NCBI RefSeq assembly: GCF_051020975.1
Contig: NC_135040.1
Span: 2,659,501 to 2,723,500 of the forward strand
From: Osmia lignaria lignaria
Taxonomy: Eukaryota > Arthropoda > Insecta > Hymenoptera > Megachilidae
Direction: 5' to 3'
DNA length: 64,000 nucleotides
In this document: in pieces, positions 12,551 to 23,798 of the stretch
How the letters are laid out: every line of letters begins with the position of its first letter
Numbering within the stretch: the first letter of the stretch is position 1
Made by a program: the position numbers and the translations under genes
Notes under the pieces: model-generated
Seen by the model: the letters and a program-made list of their open reading frames with translations, nothing else
Database searches by the model: none
Told to the model about the DNA's origin: nothing

Positions 12551-12930
12551 GTAAGAATTTTCGGATAACTTTCAACATTCGCGCGTCGTCGTTCTGATTT
12601 ATGTATTGAATTATAAGTGTTGAAAAGAATAGTCTGAGCAAACAGTAAGCGAACAATTTTCTTTATTTTCATTATTATGACACTTACGTGATCGGGGATG
12701 AATGTGTATAACATTACATATTATTTATTTTAAGGAGACTGAGGGGACATAGAGTAATTACAATTTACATCATTTTAATTTCAAATTTTGACATTCATTA
12801 ACTTTATTCATTTAGAATTTATTTTATTTATTTCAAAATCTATTTAGCATTTGGTTTAATTTATTTAAAATTTATTTCATTTATTTAATTTTATCAATTT
12901 TATTATATTTTATCTTTATTTATTTCTATT
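12551..12930. other. Start of the intron after the Beat exon
   Basis: AT-rich sequence follows the GTAAGA donor, with Leu/Phe/Ile-rich accidental frames. From 12770 it is a low-complexity TTTATTT-type tract. Nothing else is visible. Confidence 0.55.
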
Positions 12931-13143
12931 TTAACCAATGCACAGCGAAGCCTGGGACAATCGTGACCCAAATCTCTAAAACGTATATAAAGATATTAAT
13001 CTAAAGTTAAATATATCATTTTTTAACAAAAGGGTTTCATATATTGGAAGAATGATTTTTAAAGGAACTATGTAAAATTTAGAAAATGAAACAAAATTAT
13101 ATTAGAACTGTGGCCTCTCCATGGTCCGTCATTCGAAAGTTAA
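12931..13143 (+). mobile_element. Family B piggyBac-like MITE inside the presumed Beat intron
   Basis: TTAA at both ends (12931-12934 and 13140-13143). The left inverted repeat is decayed (TTAACCAATGCACAGCG), the internal CTGGGACAATCGTGACCC is kept, and the right end reads CCTCTCCATGGTCCGTCATT. At about 213 bp it represents the longer form of the family. Confidence 0.65.
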
Positions 13144-13998
13144 ATAAGGACATCTTTATAATAAAAATTAACTCCCCATTAAAATATATTATAAATGAAA
13201 TCTGAAGAGGGCCAGGAAAGTTTCTTTATTGTAAAAATAAAGAAACAATATGAATTTTTATATAACATTAATCAGAATTAATGTTATATGAGCAGGAATC
13301 AAAAATTACAGATTAAACCAATCAGTTATATGATACTATTTAGAAAAAAGCACTCAAACTTTTTATAGGAAAAAAAATGTTTTAAAAATTTTAACTATTA
13401 TGATTTATGATTAATTAAAAATTTGGTTTTTATTGTAGCCTATTACTATTATAATTCTTTACAATTAACAATTGATATCGAACACCGTATATATGTTTAC
13501 GTAGTTAGGAATAAAAGGATTGATAGTTAGTGATAAAATCTCCCAAAAACCCCAAAAAGCTTGTGTTTTTTTTTTCTTTTTTCTTTTTTCTTTTTTTGTT
13601 CCGCTTCGACACGGTGGCCGACACACCTGTCTCTCGACGAAGCCGCTTGCGGCCAGTTGACGTACGCTGCGGGGTAATAGTTGCACGCTCGAGCTCCCTG
13701 GTTAGGGGATTAACCGGTCGATCGCATAGGATAATAAATTTGGAGAGTTAGGGTCCACCCATTCGAAATCGGAAAGGAAGCCTCCGGTGCACGCTGCGCT
13801 CGCTTCCTGCACGCGACGTCGACGAGATTTAATTGACCAGCCACGGATAGAAACCTCAATCCCTATTATCCTCCTCCAACTCTCTACTTTTGTCCCCTAC
13901 GTTCTTTTCTGGTCGCCTCGTACATCATACATTATCGTTCAAAAGTGTTTGTGCATTGTTTAATATACAGAGTGTCCCTAACTTGTTCGTTCTCTTAT

Positions 13999-14155
13999 AA
14001 CCCTTAAATATCATCGTAGGGTCAGATATGACCCCCTCAAAGTTAAATCTATAGTTCCTCTACTGAAAAGTAGATAATGGTATATATTATTCAAGCATAA
14101 AAAGGATATATATTCTTATGTCATATTTCTATAAATCATGGTAGTTGAGGGTTGA
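13999..14155 (+). mobile_element. Diverged family B relative
   Basis: It starts AACCCTTAAATATCATCG and then GTAGGGTCAGATATGACCCC, again a GGGTCA...TGACCC inverted repeat just inside the end. It finishes with CATGGTAGTTGAGGGTT. The two ends pair as CCCTTAAATATCATCGT against CCCTCAACTACCATGAT, roughly 60 percent. The CCATGGTCCG signature is absent, so this is either a separate piggyBac-like subfamily or an old copy. Confidence 0.45.
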
Positions 14156-14344
14156 AACAGAGGGAATGGTTCTCATAAAAAATTCATATAAACAAATTAG
14201 GTATACTATGGTAATTGGTGATGCATTCAACTTTAGATGGAACATGATAGTTTTCATTGCAATTGCAAATTTTCTGTTGATTGATAAAACTATTTTCTTT
14301 TAAATTTCTCCATTCATCTTGCAATAATATAATTGATGAATACG

Positions 14345-14785
14345 TCACAGTTACAGAGGGGGACGTTCCAAGTGTTACACTCATTATACAAGAACTCATC
14401 CAGTTGAACACGCCTGTACCCCATTTTGGGAGCAGACAGCTAAGCGTTTAAAAAATATTAATATTATCTAATGGATATTAAAAATAATTTAAGTTTTATA
14501 ATAAGTACAACTTAATTAATAAATTAATTTCAAAAATAAATTTTTTAAATTCAAAAAAAATAGGGAACTGACAATGAGATTTGAACTGAGAACCTTTGGA
14601 TTTACAGACATGTGTTTAACCGTTTGTATACATGAGTATGTTATTCTTTACGATGTAACAGATAATTAATTATAAATGTTAATATCTATTGAATCAAAAT
14701 GGCGAATAGGTGTATTCAGCTTAACGAGCTCTATATAGTGTCCAATTTTCATTATTTAGTGATCTTAGTGAGTTCCCTGTAAGTA
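14345..14785. mobile_element. Family C foldback element, degenerate copy
   Basis: The left arm contains AAGTGTTACACTCATTATAC and GAACACGCCTGTACCCC; the right arm contains their inverse (GGTGTATTCAGCTTAACGAG, CATTATTTAGTGATCTTAGT). Between them is a tRNA-like piece in inverse orientation (GATTTGAACTGAGAACC, near 14580). It is the same arrangement as the better preserved copy at 51005-51722, but with one tRNA-like unit rather than four. No coding potential. Confidence 0.55.
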
Positions 14786-16228
14786 GAATATTATTTATTT
14801 AAATTCCAAACTTTGCAGTGTTACTTTTGATTGGAAATTTATTGTTAAAATTTTCTTTGTATACAGAAATAATTTTTTAACAGTATTGATTATAGACCGA
14901 TTATGGTAATTAGTCTTATTTTTTTCTTGCTTGAATGCTTACCTATCACTTCAAGTTCTAATAATTTTAACAAATTTTTTAAAATATACCTTTAAGAACT
15001 CAAATACTTAAAATTATTTAAATTGATAAATCAAAATGTCTTCTTAAGTTGTCAAAAAATTTTAAATTATGAATAAATGCTTGTGATTATCAAATGATTT
15101 CTCTCCCTGTATATATATTTAAGTTCATTCACGGTGTTATTAAATTAATGAAGGAAATTTCTGCGAGAACTAATAAAGTCGTTCTCGCGTTCAACCGTAC
15201 AATTGTCCGTTGTGTCGCTAATTTGAATTGAATTCACTTTCATCTTGTTACACGAGAATTCTCTTTAGCACGATGTTACGTAACCCTTTCAAACCTGGAC
15301 GAGAAGTGCGAATCAATCTGGTACCATGGTAACAAGGAACGGTGTGAATCTTTCCCTTAGGAAAGATAATGAAATACACTTTATCGTAGAATATTTACAA
15401 CCAAGTATTCTATGAATAGAAATAGTAAAATTTCGTTCTGTTTCTGTGACGATTCACATTACTCATCTAAATTGAATTTTAAAGAGGTGTGAATAATACC
15501 TACGGTACTGTGAAGAAAAGGGCGTTTTCAAAGGACTATTTAAGGAAAACGATTCCATGAATCAATTTAACTGTTTCTTTTTAATTAAAACCTCGTTTTA
15601 TTCATTTCTTAAGTAAGCTAAATGGGTAGATTCATAAATTGAATTTAATATTAAAATAACCAGAGTTGAAAATAAATAAATAAAAGATGGAAAATAAATT
15701 AATATGAGAAATAATTCCTTAATGAAGATTAATATGTACTCTGACAGGTGCACATTAATAATTTCTTTAACTTCAAATAAGAAATTTGATATTTTAATTG
15801 GTCATTTTAAGAGGGTGATTTTGGGGATGATTGAAGGGGTTAAATTGTAATTATTATTTTCATTATGAATATTAATAATTATTTTTATTGCAATATCAAG
15901 TATAGTTACCCTTAATAACACCTATCATACCCTAAATGATTCTTAGATTTTCAAAGGTGTTAATCAAACTTGAGTTCAAAACAGTTGATTATTTTTTAGA
16001 ATTTTCTACTAATTGAACTTCAATCATAATAATTTATTGTTTCCTGTAAATTCAAATTTCTACAGTTTTTTTTTCAACTTTTATGGTTTAGATTTGAATT
16101 GAATTTGATACATATATTCGTTGCTTGTTGTAGAGTTATTGTTACTGTTTTTTTTTAAGTATCGAAAATGCAAAGTGCCGTGTTCGTGCAGCTTTAATCC
16201 ATCGACTAGCGCACAATCATGTTGTTTC
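14786..16228. other. Non-coding spacer
   Basis: AT-rich DNA with a more balanced patch at 15130-15360 (around GTTCTCGCGTTCAACCG and CGATGTTACGTAACC). I find no exon or repeat family member. The patch could be a regulatory island but nothing in it proves that. Confidence 0.4.
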
Positions 16229-16312
16229 GGGATAGACATTCAGCTATGCAGCGGTAAACCAGAGTTATTTGGGATAGGCAATCAACTATGCAGTGGTAAA
16301 CCGAGATATCTC
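16229..16312 (+). repeat. 42-bp tandem duplication
   Basis: Two adjacent 42-base units begin GGGATAGACATTCAGC and GGGATAGGCAATCAAC and share CTATGCAG(C/T)GGTAAACC. They differ at several positions, so the duplication is not recent. In one frame (16121-16318) the duplication is exactly 14 codons and repeats the peptide QLCSGKP within a 65-codon open frame beginning with a hydrophobic stretch. I do not claim it is a gene. Confidence 0.75.
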
Positions 16313-17763
16313 ACGTGATACGAAGGGAAAGTACGTATGTGGGTCAACCATAGCTTGTTACAACGTTATTGTGATTGTATATTTTTGAAAAACAGAAATT
16401 ACTTTTGCATTTCAAATTTTAGACATATTGTAAAGATTATATGTATAATAAAATGTTGTATTCATAGTTTACATGCTTGGATGAATTAATCATTATCAGT
16501 CAGTTATTTCTGAAACTAAAAATCCTTCAATATTAAATGTATATGTTGCAAAATTAATTGAACAAATTAATTTTTAACCTTCGGCCAAATGTAATTGTTT
16601 AAATTGTCATATTTGAAGTATGAGCACATTATTCTTTATTTATTTACTTTTCTGATATTTATTCAAGCTTAGAATACTTTTAAAAAGATTTAATTTCTTG
16701 TTATTATTATTAATACACAATATATACATTTCTAAAAAAAAATGCAAATAAAAGGAGTTTTAATTTACAAATGTTATGCAAACTCAAACATAGTTTAGTA
16801 AAAATCATCGAAAATTTTCAAATTCTTAGATCCTTAATTAATTTAGATGGGAAAATATCGTCATTTATCATATTAAGCTTGATTCCATCCCTATTTATGA
16901 ATTTTTTGAATTACATGTTAGCCTATTTATAATTGCCACGTTGAAAATAACTAATTAATCCATTTTTCATAAATGTAAAGAAACGATATACTCGTGTGTG
17001 AAATTACCTCCGCATAATGCAACATTCCATAGAAAGCAAGAGGTCCAATTGGGTCGGAACTTAAACTTTCGTGACGAACTCGAGTGAATCGAAATTAGAT
17101 CACCTAGGAAGGAAATGATGAAGTCACCCCTTTGGAGAACGTCCCAACGACCCAGCATATTACACCGGAATCTTCCCTCTTCAGTTTACCTCTTCTGCAA
17201 AAATCCGGCTTGCACGCAGAACTTGGGCGACAAGCAACAGTGGAAGTCTCTTTAGATCCTCCACCCTCTTTTCCAATGGAATCGCAGAGGAAGGAGAAAG
17301 AGGGGGAGGACACGTAAGATTCGGTCTCGTCGAGAAACTTGCTCTACAGAAGATGCCGACTGTTGGGTTCTTCGGCATCGTTTCGAAACTTCGTCTAGCC
17401 CTTTTCTCTCTTGACCCCTTTAAAGACACTGTTCCTTCTTCATCCTTCGTTCTCTGTCGTTCTCGTTCAACCCTAACACTCCAACGAGCCTTCATTCCAG
17501 TGGCTTCGCGAATCTCTTCCGGAATCCCCGGACGCTGATCTCACGTAGGACGATCCCATATTGGACGAGCAACTAAAAGGGAAGGAAAGAGTTTGAACGT
17601 CTTTCGATCTTCTTTTACGAGTCCTCACAGTCGTACGATAAATCGCTAATGGTTTCTGGATCGACGGTTACGTGCGTAACTACCTGCTTATTCCCTGTGT
17701 CACTGTGAATATTGTAAAGCCTTTTATTCGCAGTTGTTACATCGCCACTGTTTGAAGGCTAGG
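16313..17763. other. Non-coding spacer with a GC-richer island
   Basis: AT-rich to about 16980, then a GC-richer island at 16980-17700 with overlapping open frames on both strands. No frame shows a recognised domain or a convincing splice boundary. It may be conserved regulatory sequence; that is a guess. Confidence 0.4.
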
Positions 17764-18540
17764 CGCACTCGCGATCAAATCTGGCTTCCCTAGGGAAGAT
17801 GGCGATATAAGGGAAGCAGGATTTCTCAAAACCTCAATTTTGACGATATCAATTTTGATGATTTTTAATTATTAAATATTAAAAAATTTGGTATATAACT
17901 GAGAAATATTAATAATTGTAAAATATCAATTCAAATCTTCCCGCGTAAAAGTTTGTACGCAAGTGGTGGGGTGCCATAGGCCTATATATAGGGAATCCCA
18001 GATTTAAAGTGCCAAACTTTGTCAGTATATTTTATAGGTCTAAATAAAAAAGAAATGTTGTATGAACACATGTAGATTGTTTAACCCTTTTTTTAAAAGT
18101 TACTAATTACTTGATACTAATTATTACTGCTGCTACTTATTCTAATATTAAATTCATAAATACAAGTAATATTTCTTTTCTAAATAGCCATTGTCCTTAG
18201 AAATGCAAGATTGACAGCATTTCAAAATGGAATTTACTACTGTATTAAATTGATGTGTACACTGTTTCATCTCATTGTTAGTGAATTTTTGTTGGCAACT
18301 TTTTAATAAAGGGCAAAAGAACCTATGTTTGCATAAAATCTTTTTCTTCTTGAGACCTATGGAATATACTGACCAAGATTGACACTTTAAAGCTGGACCA
18401 TCCTGCATATAGAGTCCCCTTCTCTACTTCTTCATTCTCCCATGGGATGCCTATAGGAAAGGACCAAACCCGTTACATCACAGGGCAAGAACTATTTTAG
18501 CGTTTTGATTGAAGCTCCTGGCTATCAAACTAGAATCAAT
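17764..18540 (+). mobile_element. Family A element split by a nested MITE
   Basis: The left end is CGCGATCAAATCTGGCTTCC, followed by CTAGGGAAGATGGCGATATA, and the core CCCGCGTAAAAGTTTGTACG lies near 17940. The copy breaks at CCTATATATA (17981-17990) and resumes at about 18406 with CATATAGAGTCCCCTTC and a CTTCTTCATTCTCCC block that matches the uninterrupted copy at 26366-26979. The right end, near 18520-18540, is poorly preserved. Confidence 0.55.
17991..18405. mobile_element. Nested MITE with roughly 45-bp inverted termini
   Basis: The left end (CCCAGATTTAAAGTGCC, then CAGTATATTTTATAGGTCT) is mirrored at the right end (AGACCTATGGAATATACTG, then GACACTTTAAAGCTGG). It lies inside a family A element with TATA on both sides, consistent with TA-targeted insertion. 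An 85-codon minus-strand frame (18154-18408) crosses most of it and is Cys/Lys-rich, but it starts beyond the right terminus and shows no transposase residues; I treat it as accidental. Confidence 0.6.
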
Positions 18541-18879
18541 ACTAATTTTTTTGTTCATTCTTTTTAATAAGTCTATTTTTAATATTATGTGTAACCGATG
18601 ATTTTAAAATAGAGTTTTTGTTTTCTTTCCTAATTATAAAATTTTCCATTCTTTTGTTTTGAACTCAAATTAAAATGACTGAATATGGGAATATTGTTGA
18701 ATATATGTTCATGTTCCATATTCCACCAATTTTTTATTTAAATTATTCATTTATAAATTAAATTTGAATTATTAAAATTACAAGTTTATGTATTGATATT
18801 GAGTTTATAATTTTAATTTTAATTTGTATTTCAAATTGTTATCGTTCCTTCCAGTATTAATTATGTATAATTAATATAG

Positions 18880-18937
18880 TAATTAAGTATATGTTTTGTA
18901 AGTTTGGGCCATGATTGAGACAGGCTTCAAGGGTTAA
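18880..18937 (-). mobile_element. Family B MITE, left-end fragment
   Basis: Read on the minus strand it is TTTAACCCTTGAAGCCTG followed by TCTCAATCATGGCCCAAAC, matching the left end of family B. The CCATGGTCCG end is missing. Confidence 0.55.
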
Positions 18938-20289
18938 ATAATATTTCTTTTGTTAATAAAAATGTATCGAATTTTTTCTAATAACTTAATTCATATATTC
19001 TAAAGTCTTACATTTTACTTTAATTGCAATATAATTTTGAAAAATATAAATCCATTATGTGTAAATATTTCATTTAACAGTTTCGAATACTTGCATGAGC
19101 TACTTCTTTTTTATGAAATATCATCATTTTCTCATTTGTGCTATAAATTTTTCCTCGTCTTGTATATCCAACCATCCAGACGCAATCAGGTGCGAGAAGA
19201 CAGGAAAATATCCTGGTTTATGGGTTGTAGGAATGCACGTCGACGGTGGTGCAGCTTCAGCTGCACGCCCAAGAACGTTATCGTGTGATTGATCGACGAT
19301 GCTTAGCGTCGTGATTATCAGAAGTGTCTTCACGTCGATTATTTTGACCGATGAGCCCAGGGATATCGAAGGAATCACTTTTACGAGCTGCTCGACCGTG
19401 AAGGAATCCTCGATGCGGTCAAGCCGAAGGAAAATCTATATAAGAATTTTCTCGTTTGATCGCATCGCAGAGGTAATCGAGACATTTCTTCTCTTCAGCC
19501 AATTCGATCTTTTATTAATACGATAACTTCTCGTGATTGATCGGCCTTTTTACGCGTTCCGTCCCACAAATGATCTAGACATCTATTAATTTGTCATTCA
19601 GTATAATATTATGAAGGTTTGTTGGTTTATGTGATAAATCTCATCACTGATATCTAATTTCAACATTGAACCCAAAAGGAAATATTTTTATGTAGTAAAA
19701 ACAAATCTGAAAATTAATAAAGATTTCAAAATAAAATATTAGATCACTTTTAAAGAAATAATAAATTTGTTATTATTGAAAAACGGTTGCATAATGGTTT
19801 ATTATTTAAAGGTTTTCAAAAGATATTGCAAATAATCAGAATTTATATAGAAATATGAGTGCAAACTAAATTTCAGGTTTTACAAATTTTTAAATTATAT
19901 CTATTTAAAATTTTTGTATTAATAATTTCATAACAAATTAATCTCATGCTTTTTTTAACTGATTCTTTTATTTATTTAGTTGTTATTGTTATTATATTCT
20001 CTCGCCACTTTTCGAGTACATAGAAGCGGGGGAAAATATTCAAATTCAAAATAGTAATTAGGAATAGTAATATTAATTAATTAGTATTAATTTTAATAAT
20101 TTTTCTTTAAGCTGCCTTATATTTTTTTAAATGTAATTTTAAGCTTTCTTTCGATAAGTGAAATTGAGGAAAAGAAATATTTTATTACTATTATTACCAG
20201 GGACCCCCCACTTACCCTAGGTCCACTTATGATTCATTGACGTAACTAATTGTAAGTAGAGACCGGGATAGCCCTTCATCCCCAAATTT
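18938..20289. other. Non-coding spacer
   Basis: A GC-richer island at about 19160-19560 includes the palindrome GCAGCTTCAGCTGC (19251-19264) and an INR-like region, but no exon. The rest is AT-rich. Confidence 0.4.
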
Positions 20290-20465
20290 GAATTGACCCC
20301 CTCACTATTCTAAAATTTCAGCATTTTAAAATTTCAGAATTTCGGAATTCAAACATTCCAGGTTTTCAAAATTTCAGAATTTTAAGATTTCACATCAGAT
20401 TACCAAAACTCCGGAATTTAAAAGTTCAAAAATTCCAGAATTCTAATTCTAAAATGACTTTTCCT
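20290..20465. repeat. Degenerate AATTTCAGAATTTT-type repeat
   Basis: Short units such as AAAATTTCAGAATTTC and CGGAATTC follow one another with many differences. Similar degenerate GGAATTT tracts occur at 43200-43445 and in the palindrome at 57795-58124, so this type of repeat expands repeatedly in this genome. Confidence 0.5.
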
Positions 20466-21532
20466 AGAGATCTGACCTACCATAGAATAAAATTCTAGTT
20501 ACGTTATCATTAAATTTCGCAATAAATGACAAATATAAAGTATCCGAATTATGATATATATTTTAATCAGCAATAGAATTTAAAGTGTTCTGTTTCTAAT
20601 GAAATATTTTCAATAATCTCGCCTTTGACCTGGACCCCTCAATTTCTAAGGACAGCTCTGCTTATTATTTGTATTCCATACTTTCATCCTATTACAAGAA
20701 GTTAATTTTCTTCTTGTATTAGCCACCATATGACTGCTAAAAATGCAACAGTCGAGGCAATTTGAAAAAAACTATACAGAAAGAAAAGAAAGGCAATGGC
20801 GCTTCTCGCTGCATTATGCTGGGACGGAAATTGTAAGCCGGTTTCATTCCGTGAATCTCATTTCGGGCTTAATCCCGTGTAATTTGCAAAGTTTTACGTC
20901 CAACAACACCGACTAACGTCACCTTCTTTTTTCATCCCCATAATTTTCGAGTCCCGCAAAATTTCGAGGGCTCCGAAGGGCAACACGCGCAATGACAACA
21001 ACGTCTTTTACCCTATATTCTATGTAAATCGTTTCTGCGAAACTTTCGAGTACTCGTGTCACGAACTTTAGAATGTCGGCTCATGAAGTTGACTGGAGAG
21101 TTTTTATATCAAGAACTCTCCGGATTTCCCTGCAGCTTAAGCCTCATACACTTCTCAGAAAGCATGGTCACTTGAATTCCACTAGAAACCTCTTACCGGA
21201 AACCCATACAGCAATGTTACAAGCTTCCTTTCCATGTATATCGTATTTTTATACATTGCGCCAACAATTCACTCGTCGACTGGTCGTGGAAAATTTTATT
21301 CAGTGTCGCTCGAAAAATTTCCGTTTTGTCATATTTTCCCTCAGCTCTCTGAGAAGAATGCGGAATTTCCTTTTTTTCTCCAACCGAAATATGCAACTCG
21401 AAGGAAAATTGAGTTTAAACGGATTTCGCGAAAAAATTTATGATCGTTTCGCTGCTAAATTTTGTTCACTGTTTCTGTCAATTTTTTTTAATTATTCTAC
21501 TTTGAGTTTTTCAATGAAATCCACAGTTTCGA
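20466..21532. other. Non-coding spacer with a long accidental open frame
   Basis: Balanced-composition DNA. The plus strand is open for 154 codons at 21073-21537, but the frame has no recognisable domain, a chance-like composition and a competing open frame. I see no splice sites that would make it an exon of a known gene. Confidence 0.4.
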
Positions 21533-21632
21533 TTTGACGCTTATGTAATTGCAAACATGTTCGATGTTTCCAAAGGAAAAAATTTGACGTTTATGTAATT
21601 GCAAACATGTTCGATGTTTCCAAAGGAAAAAA
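21533..21632 (+). repeat. 50-bp tandem duplication, nearly identical
   Basis: Two adjacent 50-base units start TTTGACGCTTATGTAATTGC and TTTGACGTTTATGTAATTGC and both continue AAACATGTTCGATGTTTCC. They differ by a single C/T, so the duplication is recent or gene-converted. Each unit contains ATGCAAA-like and ACATGT sequence. Confidence 0.9.
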
Positions 21633-22016
21633 TTTGCAGAGTTAATGCGAAACGGAATACCGGATTTTACCGATAAATTTTCAATGTTCAACGTTCGCTT
21701 TTTCTATGGCGAAGCATCAATTTTTGCGTTTATTCCTGGGATTTTCATATTTGCAAGAGATCTAGAATTGAGATGAAATGTCTCCCTGCACATAAAATTA
21801 TGTTTATAATTATTTTCGACCTGCGCACGCAAAATACAAGTTACATTTTACTCATCATTATTTAAAGACTTCAGAATAAAATATATATTTTTTTATAATC
21901 ACAAATTTCGTTCTAACAAAATTATAAATTCAGAAAAATAAGCTTTATTGTCAGAAACAAAAATGCTAAATGATTTCATTGATACTTTTTAAAAAATTAT
22001 AGCTATTTAAAATTTA
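21633..22016. other. AT-rich spacer
   Basis: Nothing recognisable between the 50-bp duplication and the next family B copy. Confidence 0.5.
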
Positions 22017-22238
22017 ATTATCCATCGAACAGTGGGGTCTGGGTCAATCGTGATCAAAACGTATAAAACAGGTACAAAGATATTAACCTAAAGTTAATTG
22101 TATATTTTTTAAAGGAATTATATATTGGAACAATAATTTTTAAAGGAACAATCTGACGTTTAGAAAATGAAAATAGTATGAAATACAAAATTAAATTAAA
22201 ATTGAGGTTCTCTCCATGGGTCATTAGAGGCTCATTAA
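22017..22238 (+). mobile_element. Family B MITE, long form
   Basis: It reads TTATCCATCGAACAGTGG at the left, keeps GTCTGGGTCAATCGTGATC, and ends GTTCTCTCCATGGGTCATTA followed by GAGGCTCATTAA. Both TTAA ends are mutated or displaced. The interior matches the copies at 10990 and 12931. Confidence 0.55.
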
Positions 22239-23068
22239 TTAAGATTCAGTTAGATAATCTAATTTTTAATATACTTCTATAAATTATTATTTTATTTATC
22301 TTGATGGAACTAATACTGTAAATAGTACAGATTATATATTCAATAAATTATTAATTAAGAAATATTTATAAACGATAATAATAATTATTTAAGTGTTGTA
22401 TGTAGAATGAGCCATCGTATGGAAATTTTCACGCAAAATTTACCCCGCTATTCCTGTAATTTACAAGTTGTTGTAATTACCACTCCAAGCAAGTTGAACA
22501 TTAATTATTTTCAGTCTAACATTGATTAAATTACTCGCACATAATATTATTTTAACTTTATATTAATTCACGTCATTCCTGTCCTTCATTTTACAAATAT
22601 TACATAATTTGTTTAAAATTTAAAATAAGTTTTCTAATATAAATTTCAGAAAAAGTTTAATTAAGAATTTAAGCGTTTTTTAGATTACTTAACAATTAAT
22701 TCACTTTAAAATGAAAAACAAGTTGGACAAATGAGAGGATGAAAATAAATTATCATATCGTTATTGTAACAAAATTATATTTTGAAATGAATTAAATTTT
22801 TATTTTTACAAAAATACATTTCAGTAAAGACATTTTAATTTCTGCAACTTAAACCAAAAAATCTAAAAACTATAATTTGAAAAATTACTGTATGTAGTTC
22901 TACTGTTGAAAGAATTTTTAGAGAATCAAAAAATGAATGTCAGTATATCAAAAAGTGAATAGAAAGATTAAATTGAAAAATGGAACGACCGTACACATAA
23001 TAATTGAAATTATAGTATACTATACTACACAGGACTATTTTCACTGCAGTATTTAACGAGTTAAAAAT
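22239..23068. other. AT-rich spacer
   Basis: Very AT-rich, with accidental frames only. No exon, RNA gene or family member seen. Confidence 0.5.
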
Positions 23069-23347
23069 ATTGATAAAACGTTTACGCAGTTATTTTTCAT
23101 CAAACCTTAAGCTTCAAATTGATATACTATAAGTGCTATTTTGCGGTACTTTTATGTCATCAAATTCTATTAGAATTTATATGTTGCAAAATTGGTCATT
23201 ATTTACTGTAACTATAAAATGTTAGCCAGCTATTTTATATTAAGAACGTTATTGAAAGATTTTTATAGTTGTTTTCATCAAACTTTATACCTAAAATTCA
23301 GATACTATGTATATGTACTATTTTGTTGTACGTTTATGTCATCTAAT
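23069..23347 (+). repeat. Family D dispersed repeat, two tandem copies
   Basis: Copy one (23069-23167) contains TTTCATCAAACCTTAAGCTT, then TATAAGTGCTATTTTG and TACTTTTATGTCATCAAA. Copy two (about 23255-23347) repeats these in the same order with more differences. Matching copies lie at 29245-29340, 29563-29640, 53432-53480 (inverted), 57760-57820 (inverted) and 58925-58995. It is non-coding; its class is unknown to me. Confidence 0.6.
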
Positions 23348-23588
23348 CGTGTCAGAGTTTTTAAAATACACCACTTTATATGTAGAAATCTAATATTAAT
23401 TCATTTATAAAATGATGTTTCATGTTAATAATGAATAGTAATTAAATATCACGTTGAATTTTAGAATATAATAATGAGAAATTAACTAATATGATTTTCA
23501 AGGGAAACATGATTAAACATTCATAATATTTGATTACCTTTTTTTAACCTAGATTATTTACAGGCTTGGATGACTATTTATAGATCTA

Positions 23589-23798
23589 TATCAAATCAGA
23601 CTTCCATAGGGAAAATGGCGATATAGGGGATGAAGGAATTCTCAAAATCTATTATTAAAAATGATTTAAAAATAAAATGATATAATTTTTAATTATTATT
23701 ATATTATTATTATAATAAACGAATATCAATTCAACTCCTCCCGCGTAAACGCTTATGCGCAAGTGGTGGGAGGCCACAAACCTATATATATGTAGCCT
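23589..23798 (+). mobile_element. Family A element, 3'-truncated
   Basis: It carries the left end (ATCAAATCAGACTTCCATAG), GGGAAAATGGCGATATAGGG and the core CCCGCGTAAACGCTTATGCG with AAGTGGTGGGAGGCC. The right half after CTATATATATGTAGCC is missing. Confidence 0.6.

Noticed and set aside
18154..18408. 84-codon Cys/Lys-rich minus-strand frame
   Set aside because: It overlaps a nested MITE and crosses its terminus, and shows no transposase or zinc-finger spacing that I can recognise.
21073..21537. 154-codon plus-strand open frame
   Set aside because: The longest frame in the window, but without a recognisable domain, overlapped by another open frame, and ending in the edge of a tandem duplication; likely chance.
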